Assembly: GCA_035556555.1 (NCBI GenBank)
Contig: DATMES010000001.1
Coordinates: forward strand, 1 to 64,000
Reading direction: 5' to 3'
Source: Frankiaceae bacterium
Lineage (GTDB): Bacteria; Actinomycetota; Actinomycetes; BP-191
Length of the DNA stretch: 64,000 nucleotides
Of the stretch, positions 8,609-17,405 are shown piece by piece. The position numbers and the translations under genes were made by a program. Under the pieces are notes generated by a model. That model worked only from the letters and a program-made list of their open reading frames with translations. It had not been told where the DNA came from and searched no databases. Within the stretch, counting starts at the first letter, position 1. Each line of letters opens with the position of its first letter.

Positions 8609-8817
8609 TCGCCACGCCCGCCACTCCCCTGCTCGCCTGGCTCGCCTTGCTCGACGAGGCGGACCGGCGCGCGTTCTACGACGACCTGCTCGCCGCGGTG
8701 GAGACGGCGCGGGACTCGTCCGACCCCGCCGAGATCGAACGCTGCCTGCGCCAGTGGCGCCTCACCGCCGAGGGCATGGTCAACGCGGAGCTGCGCGACT
8801 CCCTGCTCGAGAGCTAG
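8605..8817 (+). CDS. Small helical hypothetical protein coupled to AidB-like gene
   Basis: A 70-residue acidic helical protein beginning VIATPATPLLAWLALLDE and ending LRDSLLES. Its GTG start overlaps the TGA of the dehydrogenase by 4 bases, implying translational coupling. The middle (DRRAFYDDLLAAVETARDS) faintly recalls small actinobacterial proteins of the DUF6247 kind, but this is only a resemblance by eye. Function unknown. Confidence 0.6.
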   Translation: MIATPATPLLAWLALLDEADRRAFYDDLLAAVETARDSSDPAEIERCLRQWRLTAEGMVNAELRDSLLES

Positions 8818-8847
8818 CCGCTGTCGAGAAGCCGGCGGCTGTCGAAC

Positions 8848-8873
8848 GCGAGCGGCTACGAGCCCGCGCTCGC
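8848..8873. terminator. Hairpin between convergent genes
   Basis: GCGAGCG (8848-8854) pairs with CGCTCGC (8867-8873) over a 12-base loop. It sits between the ends of a plus-strand and a minus-strand gene. No U tract, so only a weak terminator call. Confidence 0.3.
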
Positions 8874-8908
8874 GACGCGCGGACCCGGTATGGAGTTGTG
8901 GGGGTGGC

Positions 8909-9295
8909 TCAGCCTCTGTCCTGGAGCCAGGTCATCACCCCCGTCCCCGTCGCACCGACCGCCATAGCGGCGAACGCCGTCCCGAGCGCGCCGCGCACGA
9001 CCCCGCCGCGCACCGCGGCCGCGAACGCCGCCGCGTCGACCGCGTCGCTCAGGGCCGCGCCGAGCGCCCACTCGCGCTCCGCCTCGGGCGACCGCGACAG
9101 GAGCAGCCCGGCGCCGAGCGCGATCTCCCGCGCGCCGAACATCCGCGACAGCCACGACATGCGCTCCGCCGTACCGGAGTCCACGCCGAGCACCCCGGGC
9201 ATCAGCCGCGGGCGCGCCAGAGCGCCCACGCCGACCAGCACGCGACCCACGGCCACGAGCCGCGCGCCGTCCCGTCCCATCCATCGATTCGCCAT
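8909..9295 (-). CDS. Small integral membrane protein
   Basis: A 128-residue protein with about four hydrophobic segments (around residues 12-24, 55-67, 83-95 and 102-122). It begins MANRWMGRDGARLVAVGRVL. It resembles small DUF4267-type membrane proteins by arrangement, but I am not certain. It stands alone between a convergent gene and the divergent rbpA. Confidence 0.65.
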   Translation of the reverse strand: MANRWMGRDGARLVAVGRVLVGVGALARPRLMPGVLGVDSGTAERMSWLSRMFGAREIALGAGLLLSRSPEAEREWALGAALSDAVDAAAFAAAVRGGVVRGALGTAFAAMAVGATGTGVMTWLQDRG

Positions 9296-9387
9296 GCCGG
9301 CGAGCGTAACGAGGCCCTGTGACAGAAACCGCGCACGTCACCCCAGGGTGCGGCTCAGGTAACGACCCGGTTCCGGAGCGTAGGGAA

Positions 9388-9414
9388 GGGAATCCCTGAC
9401 ACATGCCGCACGTT
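9388..9414 (+). promoter_or_regulatory. Sigma-R (SigH) type promoter of rbpA
   Basis: GGGAAT (9388-9393) and GTT (9412-9414) are separated by exactly 18 bases. This is the GGGAAT-N18-GTT consensus of the thiol-oxidative-stress sigma factor sigma-R/SigH. rbpA is a known sigma-R target in Streptomyces. The promoter lies about 40 bases upstream of the rbpA start. Confidence 0.8.
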
Positions 9415-9451
9415 GGACAGGAACGATCCCCCTGAACCCCGGGAGGCCCCC

Positions 9452-9799
9452 ATGGGTGAACGCGTCCTGCGAGGCAGCCGCCTCGGCGCCGTGAGTTACG
9501 AGAACGACCGCAACACCGACCTGGCCCCGCGCCAGTCGGTGCACTACGACTGCCCCAAGGGCCACCACTTCACCGTGCCGTTCGCGGCCGAGGCCGAGGT
9601 GCCGGGTACCTGGGAGTGCAGCTTCTGCGGCACCGCCGCGCAGCACGCCGGCGCCGCGCCGCCGGAGCCGAAGAAGGTCCGCCCGACCCGCACGCACATG
9701 GACATGCTCCGCGAGCGCCGTACGACCGACGACCTCGAAGAGGTCCTCAAGGAGCAGCTCGCCGCGCTGCACAGCGCCCAGAAGCGGAAGTCCGCGTAG
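9452..9799 (+). CDS. rbpA: RNA polymerase-binding protein RbpA
   Basis: A 115-residue transcription activator of actinobacteria that binds RNA polymerase and the principal sigma factor and stabilises the open complex. The sequence starts MGERVLRGSRLGAVSYENDR, carries the Zn-ribbon-like core (YDCPKGHHF ... WECSFCG), and ends in the sigma-binding helix region (RTHMDMLRERRTTDDLEEVL). Length is typical (110-125). The ATG at 9452 has the ribosome site GGGAGG at 9441-9446. A sigma-R promoter lies upstream and a strong hairpin follows. Confidence 0.96.
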   Translation: MGERVLRGSRLGAVSYENDRNTDLAPRQSVHYDCPKGHHFTVPFAAEAEVPGTWECSFCGTAAQHAGAAPPEPKKVRPTRTHMDMLRERRTTDDLEEVLKEQLAALHSAQKRKSA

Positions 9800-9821
9800 A
9801 ACCCGCTAGGGTCCGAAGTCC

Positions 9822-9857
9822 AGGCCGCGCGCATCACCCCCCCGGTGCGCGCGGCCT
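9822..9857. terminator. Bidirectional terminator between rbpA and fxsA
   Basis: A perfect 11-bp stem, AGGCCGCGCGC (9822-9832) with GCGCGCGGCCT (9847-9857), loop of 14 bases, followed on the plus strand by GTCTGTGT. It separates two convergent genes. Confidence 0.7.
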
Positions 9858-9872
9858 GTCTGTGTCCGGGGT

Positions 9873-10373
9873 CTACTCGGGAGGCAGTGAGGGCGGCGGC
9901 GGGACGTTCGCCGGCCTGCGGTCCGCGGCGGGCACGCGGCGCGAACGCACCTTCCGTACGGTCTCCGTCCCCGACGCGGCGGCGCGACCGTAGCCGGCCC
10001 AGCGGAAGACGCCGACCCGCGACGTGGCCAGCCCCAGCAGGGTCTTGCGCAGCAGCGCCCGCGTCGGCGGCGCGACGCAGACCAGCCCGACGATGTCGGT
10101 GACGAACCCCGGCGTCAGCAGCAGCGCCCCACCGAACACGACGAGCACGCCGTCGGCGGTCTCCTTCGCCGGTACCCGGCCCGCCTCGATCGCCCCGCGG
10201 AACGCCCGCCAGACCTTCGCGCCCTCGCGCTTGACCAGCCACGTCCCGAGGATCGCCGACAGCAGCAGCAGGCCGATGGTGGGCAGGACGCCCAGCCAGG
10301 ACCCGACCTGGATGATGGCCCACAGCTCGACGATCGGGACGACGATGAACAGCACGAGGAGCAGCGCGGGCAT
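9873..10373 (-). CDS. fxsA: FxsA family membrane protein
   Basis: A 166-residue protein with the FxsA domain: N-terminal hydrophobic segment MPALLLVLFIVVPIVELWAI, a second segment (LPTIGLLLLSAILGTWLV), the conserved K-R-E-G-A-K-V-W-R-A-F helix, and a third hydrophobic part with LLTPGFVTDIVGL. E. coli FxsA modulates F-plasmid exclusion of phage T7; the native role in actinobacteria is unknown. The C-terminal 40 residues are Arg/Pro-rich and probably cytoplasmic. It follows ppm1 by 24 bases and may share its transcript. Confidence 0.88.
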   Translation of the reverse strand: MPALLLVLFIVVPIVELWAIIQVGSWLGVLPTIGLLLLSAILGTWLVKREGAKVWRAFRGAIEAGRVPAKETADGVLVVFGGALLLTPGFVTDIVGLVCVAPPTRALLRKTLLGLATSRVGVFRWAGYGRAAASGTETVRKVRSRRVPAADRRPANVPPPPSLPPE

Positions 10374-10397
10374 CAGCGGGCTCCTCTCACGAGATCC

Positions 10398-11162
10398 TCA
10401 ACGTCTGCCGACCGACGCGGGGTTCCGCCCGGCGGGCCGCGCGCGGCGGGACCGTACGGCCCACCACGTCACCCGCCACAGCGCCTCCGCGACGATCGCG
10501 CGGCTCATCTTGCTCTGCCCGCGTTCGCGCTCCACGAACGTGATCGGCACCTCGACGATCCGGAAGCCCGCCCGCCACGCCTGCCACGCGAGGTCGACCT
10601 GGAAGCAGTACCCCTGCGACGCGACCTCGCCGAGCGGCAGCGCGCCGAGCACCGCCATCCGGTACGCGCGGTAGCCGCCCGTCGCGTCCCGCAGCGGGAC
10701 GCCGAGGGCGATGCGGGTGTACGTGTTCCCGCCCTGGCTGAGCAGCCGCCGCGAGGTCGGCCAGTTGCGGACCTCTCCCCCGGGCACCCAGCGCGAGCCG
10801 AGGACGACGTCGGCGGTACGCAGCGCCGCCAGCAGCCGCGGCAGCTCCTCCGGCTGGTGCGAGCCGTCGGCGTCCATCTCGACGGCAACGTCGTAGCCGT
10901 GCTCCCTCGCCCACGCGAACGCCGCGATGTACGCCGCCCCCAGGCCCTCCTTGCCTGTCCGGTGCAGCACGTGGACCTGCGGGTCCTCGGCGGCGAGCGA
11001 GTCGGCGATGTCGCCGGTGCCGTCGGGCGAGTTGTCGTCGGCGACGAGCACGTCGACCTCGGGGACGGCGGCCCGGACGCGGCCGACGATCCAGGCGACG
11101 TTGTCCGCCTCGTTGTAGGTCGGGATGCACACCAGCACCCGCCCGAGATCCGTTGTCGTCAT
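10398..11162 (-). CDS. ppm1: Polyprenol monophosphomannose synthase
   Basis: A 254-residue family 2 glycosyltransferase. It transfers mannose from GDP-mannose to polyprenyl phosphate, supplying lipoglycan and protein O-mannosylation pathways. Motifs: VCIPTYNEADN at the N-terminus, VADDNSPDGTGDIAD (nucleotide-binding Asp pair), MDADGSHQPEEL (D-x-D-like metal site) and a C-terminal ITFVERERGQSKMS typical of dolichyl-phosphate mannose synthases. Its ATG overlaps the stop of lnt (11159-11162). In mycobacteria Ppm1 and Lnt are fused or adjacent; here they are separate, coupled genes. Confidence 0.92.
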   Translation of the reverse strand: MTTTDLGRVLVCIPTYNEADNVAWIVGRVRAAVPEVDVLVADDNSPDGTGDIADSLAAEDPQVHVLHRTGKEGLGAAYIAAFAWAREHGYDVAVEMDADGSHQPEELPRLLAALRTADVVLGSRWVPGGEVRNWPTSRRLLSQGGNTYTRIALGVPLRDATGGYRAYRMAVLGALPLGEVASQGYCFQVDLAWQAWRAGFRIVEVPITFVERERGQSKMSRAIVAEALWRVTWWAVRSRRARPAGRNPASVGRR

Positions 11163-12679
11163 CGGCGGCGCAGACTACCGGCGAACGCCCCCGCGATGCC
11201 CGCGACACCCACCAGCGCGAGCAGCCACTCGGGCCAGGCGCCGAGCCGGGTGGCGAGCGTACGGCCCCGCGCCAGCGGCACCTCGTGGACCAGCAGGTCG
11301 CGCGTGAAGATGGCGGAGCGGTCGACGTACGACCCGTCCGGCGCGATCACCGCGCTCACCCCGCTGGTCGCCGCGACGAGCACCGCGCGGCCGTGCTCGA
11401 CCGCGCGGATGCGCGACATCGCGAGCTGCTGGTGGGTCAGGTCGGAGCGGCCGAACGTCGCGTTGTTGGTCTGCACCACGAGCACCTCGGCGCCCTGCCG
11501 TACGCCGTCGCGCACCAGGCCGTCGTACGCCACCTCGAAGCAGATCACGTCGCCGAGCGAGACCCCCGCCACCTGCAGCGGGTCGGTCGAGCCCTCGCCG
11601 GCGGGCACGAAGTCGCGCGGGATCAGCGCCAGCCGCCCGAACCACGGCGTCACGACGTCGCGGAACGGCACGTACTCGCCGAACGGCACCAGGTGCCGCT
11701 TCACGTACGTCGCCCCGAAGCCGGTCGCCGGGTCCCACACGACGCCGGCGTTGTGGACCTCGGTGTCGTTCTTGTCGAGAACGGCGCCGACGACGACCGG
11801 CACGCCGATCTCCTTCACCGCGCCGTCGATGAGCGCGCGCGCGACGGCGTCGGTGCGGGGGTCGCGGTCGGTGCTGTTCTCAGGCCAGATGACGAACGCC
11901 GGCCTCGGCAGCGTCCCCGCCCGCACGGCCGCGGCGAGCTCGTACGTCGCCTCCGCGTGGTTGCGGATCACCGCGTCCTGCTGGCGGGTGTCGCGCGACG
12001 GCAGGCCGAGGCGGGGGACGTTGCCCTGGACCAGCGCGGCGACGGTCGTGCGGTCGGGCTTGGGCGCGCCAGGGAGGAGCGGTGACAGCGCCAGTGGTGC
12101 CAGGGCGAGCGCGAGGGCGGCGGCGGTGAGCGGCACGCGGCGCGCGGCCGCGTAGCGGACCGCGACGACGCCGAGACCGGCCGCCAGCGCCACGAGGAAC
12201 GTCACCAAAGGCGCGCCCCCCACCGACACCCACGGCAGCCACGGGCCCTCGTCCTGGCTGAACGCGAGCCGCCCCCACGTGAACCCGCCGAACGGCCAAC
12301 GCCCCCGTACGGCCTCCTGCAGCACCCACACGCCCGCCGCCCACAGCGGCCACGCGGGCAGGCGCGAGACGGCGGCGAGGGCCACGGCGGAGGCGGCGAG
12401 GATGGCCGCCTCCAGCAGCGCGAGGATGAGCCAGGCGTTGGTGCCGGCGCCGGGCTGGAGCCACTGCAGCAGCGGGACGAAGAACGCGACGCCGTAGACC
12501 AGGCCGAGGAGCGCGGCGCGTCTCAGGGGCTGCCGATGGACGGCGGCGAGCAGCAGCGCGGGGCCGACGACGGCGAGCGGGCGGACCGAGTAGTGCGGGA
12601 ACGCCAGCATCGTCAGCACCCCGCCGAGCAACGCGACCAGCAGCGCCGGGCGGCGCGCGAGCCGGTTGTCCTCGATCAC
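11159..12679 (-). CDS. lnt: Apolipoprotein N-acyltransferase
   Basis: A 506-residue membrane enzyme that adds the third acyl chain to lipoproteins. About six N-terminal transmembrane segments (residues 10-200) precede a nitrilase-type domain. The catalytic triad is visible: Glu267 in WPENS, Lys327 in YVKRHLVPFGEY and Cys380 in VICFEVAY. A final transmembrane helix lies near 485-500. It is the first gene of the lnt-ppm1-(fxsA) unit. Several lipoproteins in this window (19937, 21080, 54471) are likely substrates. Confidence 0.93.
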   Translation of the reverse strand: MIEDNRLARRPALLVALLGGVLTMLAFPHYSVRPLAVVGPALLLAAVHRQPLRRAALLGLVYGVAFFVPLLQWLQPGAGTNAWLILALLEAAILAASAVALAAVSRLPAWPLWAAGVWVLQEAVRGRWPFGGFTWGRLAFSQDEGPWLPWVSVGGAPLVTFLVALAAGLGVVAVRYAAARRVPLTAAALALALAPLALSPLLPGAPKPDRTTVAALVQGNVPRLGLPSRDTRQQDAVIRNHAEATYELAAAVRAGTLPRPAFVIWPENSTDRDPRTDAVARALIDGAVKEIGVPVVVGAVLDKNDTEVHNAGVVWDPATGFGATYVKRHLVPFGEYVPFRDVVTPWFGRLALIPRDFVPAGEGSTDPLQVAGVSLGDVICFEVAYDGLVRDGVRQGAEVLVVQTNNATFGRSDLTHQQLAMSRIRAVEHGRAVLVAATSGVSAVIAPDGSYVDRSAIFTRDLLVHEVPLARGRTLATRLGAWPEWLLALVGVAGIAGAFAGSLRRR

Positions 12680-13025
12680 GTGCCGACGCTACCTGCGGCC
12701 GTACGGCACCGCAGAACGCGCGGGCGGCGCTGGAACGGAAAGAGGGTCCAGCCGCCCTTCGGACCGGGCCGTTCCCGCGGGCGGCGGGCTACGGAGCACC
12801 GTTGTCTACTGGGCGGCCGGACCCCTCCGGCGCGAGACCACCCCCGCCGGCCGGTGGCTCCTGGGCGCCCCCTTGTGGGGAGCGCCCTCCGGTCGTTCGA
12901 CCAGGTGGTCGGCCGAACCCTGCCAAGCGCGTACGGCTGTGTCAACACACCCCTGACCTGCGGTTTTACGGCATCAGCGCAGGTCAGCCGCATGATCGGC
13001 GATCACGAAAAACCGCTCGTACGGA
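12680..13025. other. Intergenic region with one perfect dyad
   Basis: 346 bases without a supported gene between lnt (upstream side) and kal (downstream side), both on the minus strand. The clearest structure is CTGACCTGCG (12953-12962) and its exact complement CGCAGGTCAG (12978-12987), spaced by 15 bases. It could terminate the kam operon or be an operator. Short ORFs here have no convincing coding signal. The lnt promoter must lie in the left part, but I could not fix it. Confidence 0.5.
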
Positions 13026-13427
13026 CTAGGAATTGGGCCGTTCGGACGAGGCTTGGGGCACGACCACCGTGCCCGTCGCCGTGACGACGACGAGCGGCTC
13101 GGCGAGGACGCGCGCGGCGGACTGGCCGGCGTCCGGCGCGGCGCGGCAGACGACCCGCGCCTCGAACGCGATCTCGCGCGATCGCCTGCCCATCCGCGTC
13201 ACCGTCGCCGTCGCCTCGAGGACGTCGCCGCCGTGGACGGGCCCGGTGAAGCTCACCTCGCTGTAGCCCGCGAACAGCCCTTCGTCGCCGTCCGTACGGA
13301 TGCAGACCTCGGTGGCGACGTCGCCGAAGAGCGCGAGGACGTACGCGCCGTCGACGAGGTTGCCGCCGTAGTGGGCGTGCGAGTACGGCACGTAGCGCCG
13401 GTGCGTGACCGACAGGCCTTCGCTCAT
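13026..13427 (-). CDS. kal: 3-aminobutyryl-CoA ammonia-lyase
   Basis: A 133-residue hotdog-fold protein. In lysine fermentation it removes ammonia from L-3-aminobutyryl-CoA to give crotonyl-CoA. It begins MSEGLSVTHRRYVPYSHAHYGGNLVDGAYVL and contains ATEVCIRTDGDEGLFAGYSEVSF, close to the known Kal pattern; the length matches. Its ATG overlaps the kamE stop by 4 bases (13424-13427). It is the last gene of the minus-strand unit. Confidence 0.85.
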   Translation of the reverse strand: MSEGLSVTHRRYVPYSHAHYGGNLVDGAYVLALFGDVATEVCIRTDGDEGLFAGYSEVSFTGPVHGGDVLEATATVTRMGRRSREIAFEARVVCRAAPDAGQSAARVLAEPLVVVTATGTVVVPQASSERPNS

Positions 13428-14293
13428 GCGCTGATCCTGTCGGACGACGGCGGCAGGAGGGCGTGGACGAGGTACGACGCCACCTCGCGCGGCGTCGTCC
13501 CCTTGCCGAACACGCGGTCGACGCCGTACTCCCCCGCCTTGGTCTGGTCGAAGCGCGGGCCACCGACGACGAGCAGCGGGCGGGCGTCGGGGTACGCCGC
13601 CCGGAACGCCGCCGTGACCTCCTGCGTGTGGTGCACGTGGGCGTCCCGCTGCGTGACGACCTGGCTGGTCAGGACGGCGTCGGCGTTCTCGGCCTGCGCG
13701 CGCGCGACGAGGTCGTCGACGCCGACCTGCGAGCCGAGGTTCACGACGCGGATCTCGCGGTAGTACTCGAGCCCCTTCTCCCCCGCGAACCCCTTGACGT
13801 TGAGGATCGCGTCGAGCCCGACGGTGTGCGCGTCGGTGCCGACGGTCGCGCCGACGACGACGAGCCTGCGGCGCAGCCGCGAGCGGATCGCGAGGTTGAC
13901 CTCCTTGGCCGACAGGAGCGGGTACTCGCGCTCCACGACCTCGACCTGGGACAGGTCGACGAGGTGGCCGACGCGGCCGTACACGACGAAGAACGTGAAC
14001 GAGGGGCCCATCCCCTTGGCGTGCACGACCATCGCCGGCTCGATGCCCATCTTGTGCGCGAGCTGCAACGCCGCGCCCTCGGCCTGCGCGTCGTGCGGGA
14101 CGGGCAGCGTGAACGACAGCTGCACCATCCCGTCGCCGGTCGTGTCGCCGTAGGGGCGGACGACCCGGCCTGGTGGCGGCGCGGCGGAGGGCGTGACGTT
14201 GCCGAGGCGGTCGTGCGAGGCGGGGACGCGGGCCTCCTCGGCGGCTGCGGCGGCACCGCCGGGTACGGGCTCGCGGCGCTGACGGGCGGTCAT
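13424..14293 (-). CDS. kamE: Lysine 5,6-aminomutase beta subunit
   Basis: A 289-residue cobalamin-binding subunit of the adenosylcobalamin- and PLP-dependent D-lysine / L-beta-lysine 5,6-aminomutase. The B12 signature D-x-H-x-x-G is DAHTVG at residues 154-159, with downstream Rossmann elements (LTSQVVT; LLVVGGPRF). The N-terminal 45 residues form an Ala/Pro-rich extension. The ATG (14293) overlaps the kamD stop, and its own stop overlaps the kal start, so subunit synthesis is coupled. Confidence 0.93.
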   Translation of the reverse strand: MTARQRREPVPGGAAAAAEEARVPASHDRLGNVTPSAAPPPGRVVRPYGDTTGDGMVQLSFTLPVPHDAQAEGAALQLAHKMGIEPAMVVHAKGMGPSFTFFVVYGRVGHLVDLSQVEVVEREYPLLSAKEVNLAIRSRLRRRLVVVGATVGTDAHTVGLDAILNVKGFAGEKGLEYYREIRVVNLGSQVGVDDLVARAQAENADAVLTSQVVTQRDAHVHHTQEVTAAFRAAYPDARPLLVVGGPRFDQTKAGEYGVDRVFGKGTTPREVASYLVHALLPPSSDRISA

Positions 14294-15849
14294 CGCGCAC
14301 CCTCCAGGATCTCGGTGGCGGGGTTCCAGTAGCCGTCGCCGTGCGCGACGACGCCGTCGAGGCCGCGGCCGCCGTCGGGCGGGCGCTTCGTGATGCCGAA
14401 CGTCCCCTCGGCGATCGCGTCGAGCAGGCCGTCGTCGGCGATGCGCTCGAGCAGCTCGACGGACTCGGAGAGGACCTGGCGCGCGCGGGTCGCGATGAAG
14501 CCGTCCTTGGGCGGGTGGAAGTCCTCGGCGAGGTTGCCGGCGGCGGAACGCACGTAGGCGACGTTCTCCAGCGCGAGGTCGCGGTCGGAGAGGAACGGCG
14601 TGACGATCCCCTCGGTCATCATCCCGACGAGGATGATCCCCTGGCCGGTCATCGTGCCGACGAGGTTGAAGAAGCCGTCGAGCAGGTAGCCGGCGAACAC
14701 GTTGCCGGTCATGTGCTTGGTAGGCGGCATGTACTTCAGCGGCGCCTCGGGGAACACTTCGCGGACGAGCTGCGCGTGGGCCAGCTCGAGCCTGAGCTGG
14801 TCGGGGATGGCGGGGTTGATCTCGAACGCGTGCCCCAGCCCGAGCTGCCACGGCTCCAGGCCGGCTTCGAGGCCGAAGCGCTCGTTGAGCAGCTGGCTCA
14901 CGACGACGGTGTGCGCGGCGTCGACGGCGTCGGCGGTGGTGAGGTAGTTGTCCTCGCCGGTGTTGATGACGATGCCGGCCCGGGCGTGCACCTGCCTGCT
15001 GAACCGCTGGTCGACGAACGTCCGCCGCGGGTTGATGTCGCGGAAGATGATCCCGTACATGCAGTCGTTGAGCATCATGTCGAGGCGTTCGAGGCCGGCC
15101 AGGGCGGCGATCTCCGGCATGCAGAGGCCGCTCGCGTAGTTGGTCAGCCGGACGTAGCGGCCGAGCTCCCTGCCCACGTCGTCGAGGGCGGCGCGCATGA
15201 GGCGGAAGTTCTCCTGCGTGGCGTACGTCCCCGCGTAGCCCTCGCGCGTCGCGCCCTCGGGGACGTAGTCGAGCAGGCTCTGTCCGGTGGAACGGATGAC
15301 CGCGACGACGTCGGCGCCGGCGCGGGCCGCGGCCTGCGCCTGCGGGATGTCCTCGTAGATGTCGCCCGTCGCGACGATGAGGTAGATCCACGGCATCGGC
15401 GGGTCGCCGATCCGCTCGAGCAGCCGGTCGCGCTCCTTGCGGTTGGCGTCGATGCGCTTGATGCCGGCGCCGACGGCCTTGCGCGCGGCCGCGGTCGCGC
15501 GGGTGGCGTCGCGGCCCGCCGGCACGCGGAACGTCACCCCGCCGGTCGCCGCCTTCTCCGCCAGCGTCGCGAGGTCGGTGTCCTCGCGGAGCAGCGCGTC
15601 CCAGACGGGCAGCGCGACACCCTGCTCCAGGCCGGCGTCGTCGCGTACGGCCTCGACGAGGCGGTTGACCCACGGGATGCCCTCGGCGTCGGCGCCGGTG
15701 ACGCCGGCAAGCCTGAGAACGGCGCGTTCGACGCTGACGGTCGTGTGGGTCCGCGCCATCTCCTCGACGGGCGCGGCGGCCCGCGCGGCGAGGCGGCGCG
15801 CCTTGCGCACCACGGACGCGTCCAGCCGCAGCTTGCGTTCCACGGTCAT
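14290..15849 (-). CDS. kamD: Lysine 5,6-aminomutase alpha subunit
   Basis: A 519-residue catalytic subunit with a TIM-barrel that binds PLP and the adenosylcobalamin. It starts MTVERKLRLDASVVRKARRLA and has the conserved stretches IDANRKERDRLLERIGDPPMPW, MLNDCMYGIIFRDINPRRT, INTGEDNYLTTADAVDAAHTV and GNVFAGYLLDGFFNLVGTMTGQ, diagnostic for KamD. Length agrees with the clostridial enzyme (about 516). ATG at 15849 overlaps the stop of the amidohydrolase gene. Confidence 0.95.
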   Translation of the reverse strand: MTVERKLRLDASVVRKARRLAARAAAPVEEMARTHTTVSVERAVLRLAGVTGADAEGIPWVNRLVEAVRDDAGLEQGVALPVWDALLREDTDLATLAEKAATGGVTFRVPAGRDATRATAAARKAVGAGIKRIDANRKERDRLLERIGDPPMPWIYLIVATGDIYEDIPQAQAAARAGADVVAVIRSTGQSLLDYVPEGATREGYAGTYATQENFRLMRAALDDVGRELGRYVRLTNYASGLCMPEIAALAGLERLDMMLNDCMYGIIFRDINPRRTFVDQRFSRQVHARAGIVINTGEDNYLTTADAVDAAHTVVVSQLLNERFGLEAGLEPWQLGLGHAFEINPAIPDQLRLELAHAQLVREVFPEAPLKYMPPTKHMTGNVFAGYLLDGFFNLVGTMTGQGIILVGMMTEGIVTPFLSDRDLALENVAYVRSAAGNLAEDFHPPKDGFIATRARQVLSESVELLERIADDGLLDAIAEGTFGITKRPPDGGRGLDGVVAHGDGYWNPATEILEGAR

Positions 15850-17405
15850 GCCGCCCATACCGTCCGTCCTCTCACGACGGTCCGGACGCAGTCCGGCGTC
15901 TTGGTCACGTCGGGCAGCCCGGCCTCGGACCAGCCGGCGTCGGTGGACCAGCCGGCGATGCGTTCGTCGGTCGGCCGCGGCGGCAACGGCGTCGCGTCCC
16001 ACACCGCGAACGTCGCCTCAGCCCCCACCGCGATCGCGCCGCCCTCGTCGTCGCCGGCCGCGCGCCGACCGCCGCGGGTCGCGGCGAGGAACGCCGCCCG
16101 CGGCGACACGGCGTTGGCCGGCGTGCGGTGGTGCACCGCCGCGCGGACGCCTCCCCACGGGTCGAGCGGCGTCACGGGCGCGTCGGCGCCGAACGCCATG
16201 ACGACACCGGCACGCGCGAACGCGGCGTACGGGTTCAGCCCCGCCGTGCGCTCCGCGCCGAGCCGCGCGTCGTACATGCCGCCGGGCCCGCCCCACTCCG
16301 CGTCGAACGCCGGCTGCACGCTTGCCACCAGCCCGAGCCGCGCCATCCGCGCGACCGACTCGGGCGAGGCTGCCTCGACGTGCTCGAGCCGGTGCCGTCC
16401 CGCGAGCACCGCGGGCAGGCCGGCGCGTTCGGCCACCATGTCGAACGCGTCCAGCACCGTCTCCACCGCGCGGTCGCCGATGACGTGGAAGCCCGTCTGC
16501 AGTCCCGCCGCGACGCACGCCTCGATGTGCGACGCGACCTCGTCGGCGCCGTAGCGCAGCTCGCCCGAGCGCGAGGCGTCGTCGGCGTACGGCGCCGAGA
16601 ACGCCGCCGTGTACGACCCGATCGAGCCGTCGCAGAACAGGTCCCCGCCGGCACCGCGGATGCCGAGCCGCGCCGGGGTGTCGGTGTCCCCGAGCGAGCC
16701 CCAGTACGCCACCACGTCGACCGCCGGCTCCTCCGACGAGCCGATCGAGAGCAGCGACACGAGGTCGGCCTCGCCCGCGACGTCCGGACCGCTCATCTCG
16801 TGCACGCAGCCGATGCCCAGCCGCGCTGCCTCCGTCAGCGCCGCCCGCTGTGCTTCGAGAATCTGCGAGGGACGTAACGAGTCCAGGGCGACGCGCCGCA
16901 CGACGTGGTGCGCGTCGAGGCGCACCAGGCCGTCGCCCTCGTTGCCGGGCAGAGAGTCGATCGAGCACAACGCCAGCAGCGCCGACGACGCGACGGCTCC
17001 GTGCACGTCCGCGCGCGCCAGGTAGACGACGCTGCCGTACGAGGCCCGGTCGAGCTCCGCCGCGGTCGGCGGGCGGCCCTCGGGCCAGCCCGACTCGTCC
17101 CAGCCCGTACCGAGGATGGGCCGGCCGCCGGACGACCGCGCCACCCGCTCGACCCGGTCCAGCGCCTCGCGCAGCGACGCACAGCCGTGCAGGTCGAGGC
17201 CGGTCAGCATGAGGCCGGTGGCCGTCGTGTGGACGTGCGCGTCCACGAACGCCGGCGTCACGAACGCGCCACCGAGGTCGACGGTCGAGTCCGCGCCGGG
17301 GCCGGCCGAGGAGCCGACCCACGCGAAGCGCCCCTCCGACACGACGAACGACGTCGGCGAGCCGGGCGCGTGGACGCGGGCGTTGGTGAAGAGCGTGGTC
17401 GTCAC
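15846..17405 (-). CDS. YtcJ-like amidohydrolase inside the lysine cluster
   Basis: A 519-residue metal-dependent hydrolase of the amidohydrolase superfamily (YtcJ type). Metal-ligand motif V-D-A-H-V-H-T follows AFVTPAF near residue 55; further ligands sit in GFHVIGDRAVETVLDAF, HRLEHVEAASPES and MAFGADAPVTPLDPW. The GTG start (17405) overlaps the kdd stop, and its stop overlaps the kamD start, so it is an integral member of the operon. Its substrate is unknown. Possibilities are a cyclised or acylated pathway intermediate or a lysine-derived amide; this is inference from position only. Confidence 0.88.
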   Translation of the reverse strand: MTTTLFTNARVHAPGSPTSFVVSEGRFAWVGSSAGPGADSTVDLGGAFVTPAFVDAHVHTTATGLMLTGLDLHGCASLREALDRVERVARSSGGRPILGTGWDESGWPEGRPPTAAELDRASYGSVVYLARADVHGAVASSALLALCSIDSLPGNEGDGLVRLDAHHVVRRVALDSLRPSQILEAQRAALTEAARLGIGCVHEMSGPDVAGEADLVSLLSIGSSEEPAVDVVAYWGSLGDTDTPARLGIRGAGGDLFCDGSIGSYTAAFSAPYADDASRSGELRYGADEVASHIEACVAAGLQTGFHVIGDRAVETVLDAFDMVAERAGLPAVLAGRHRLEHVEAASPESVARMARLGLVASVQPAFDAEWGGPGGMYDARLGAERTAGLNPYAAFARAGVVMAFGADAPVTPLDPWGGVRAAVHHRTPANAVSPRAAFLAATRGGRRAAGDDEGGAIAVGAEATFAVWDATPLPPRPTDERIAGWSTDAGWSEAGLPDVTKTPDCVRTVVRGRTVWAA

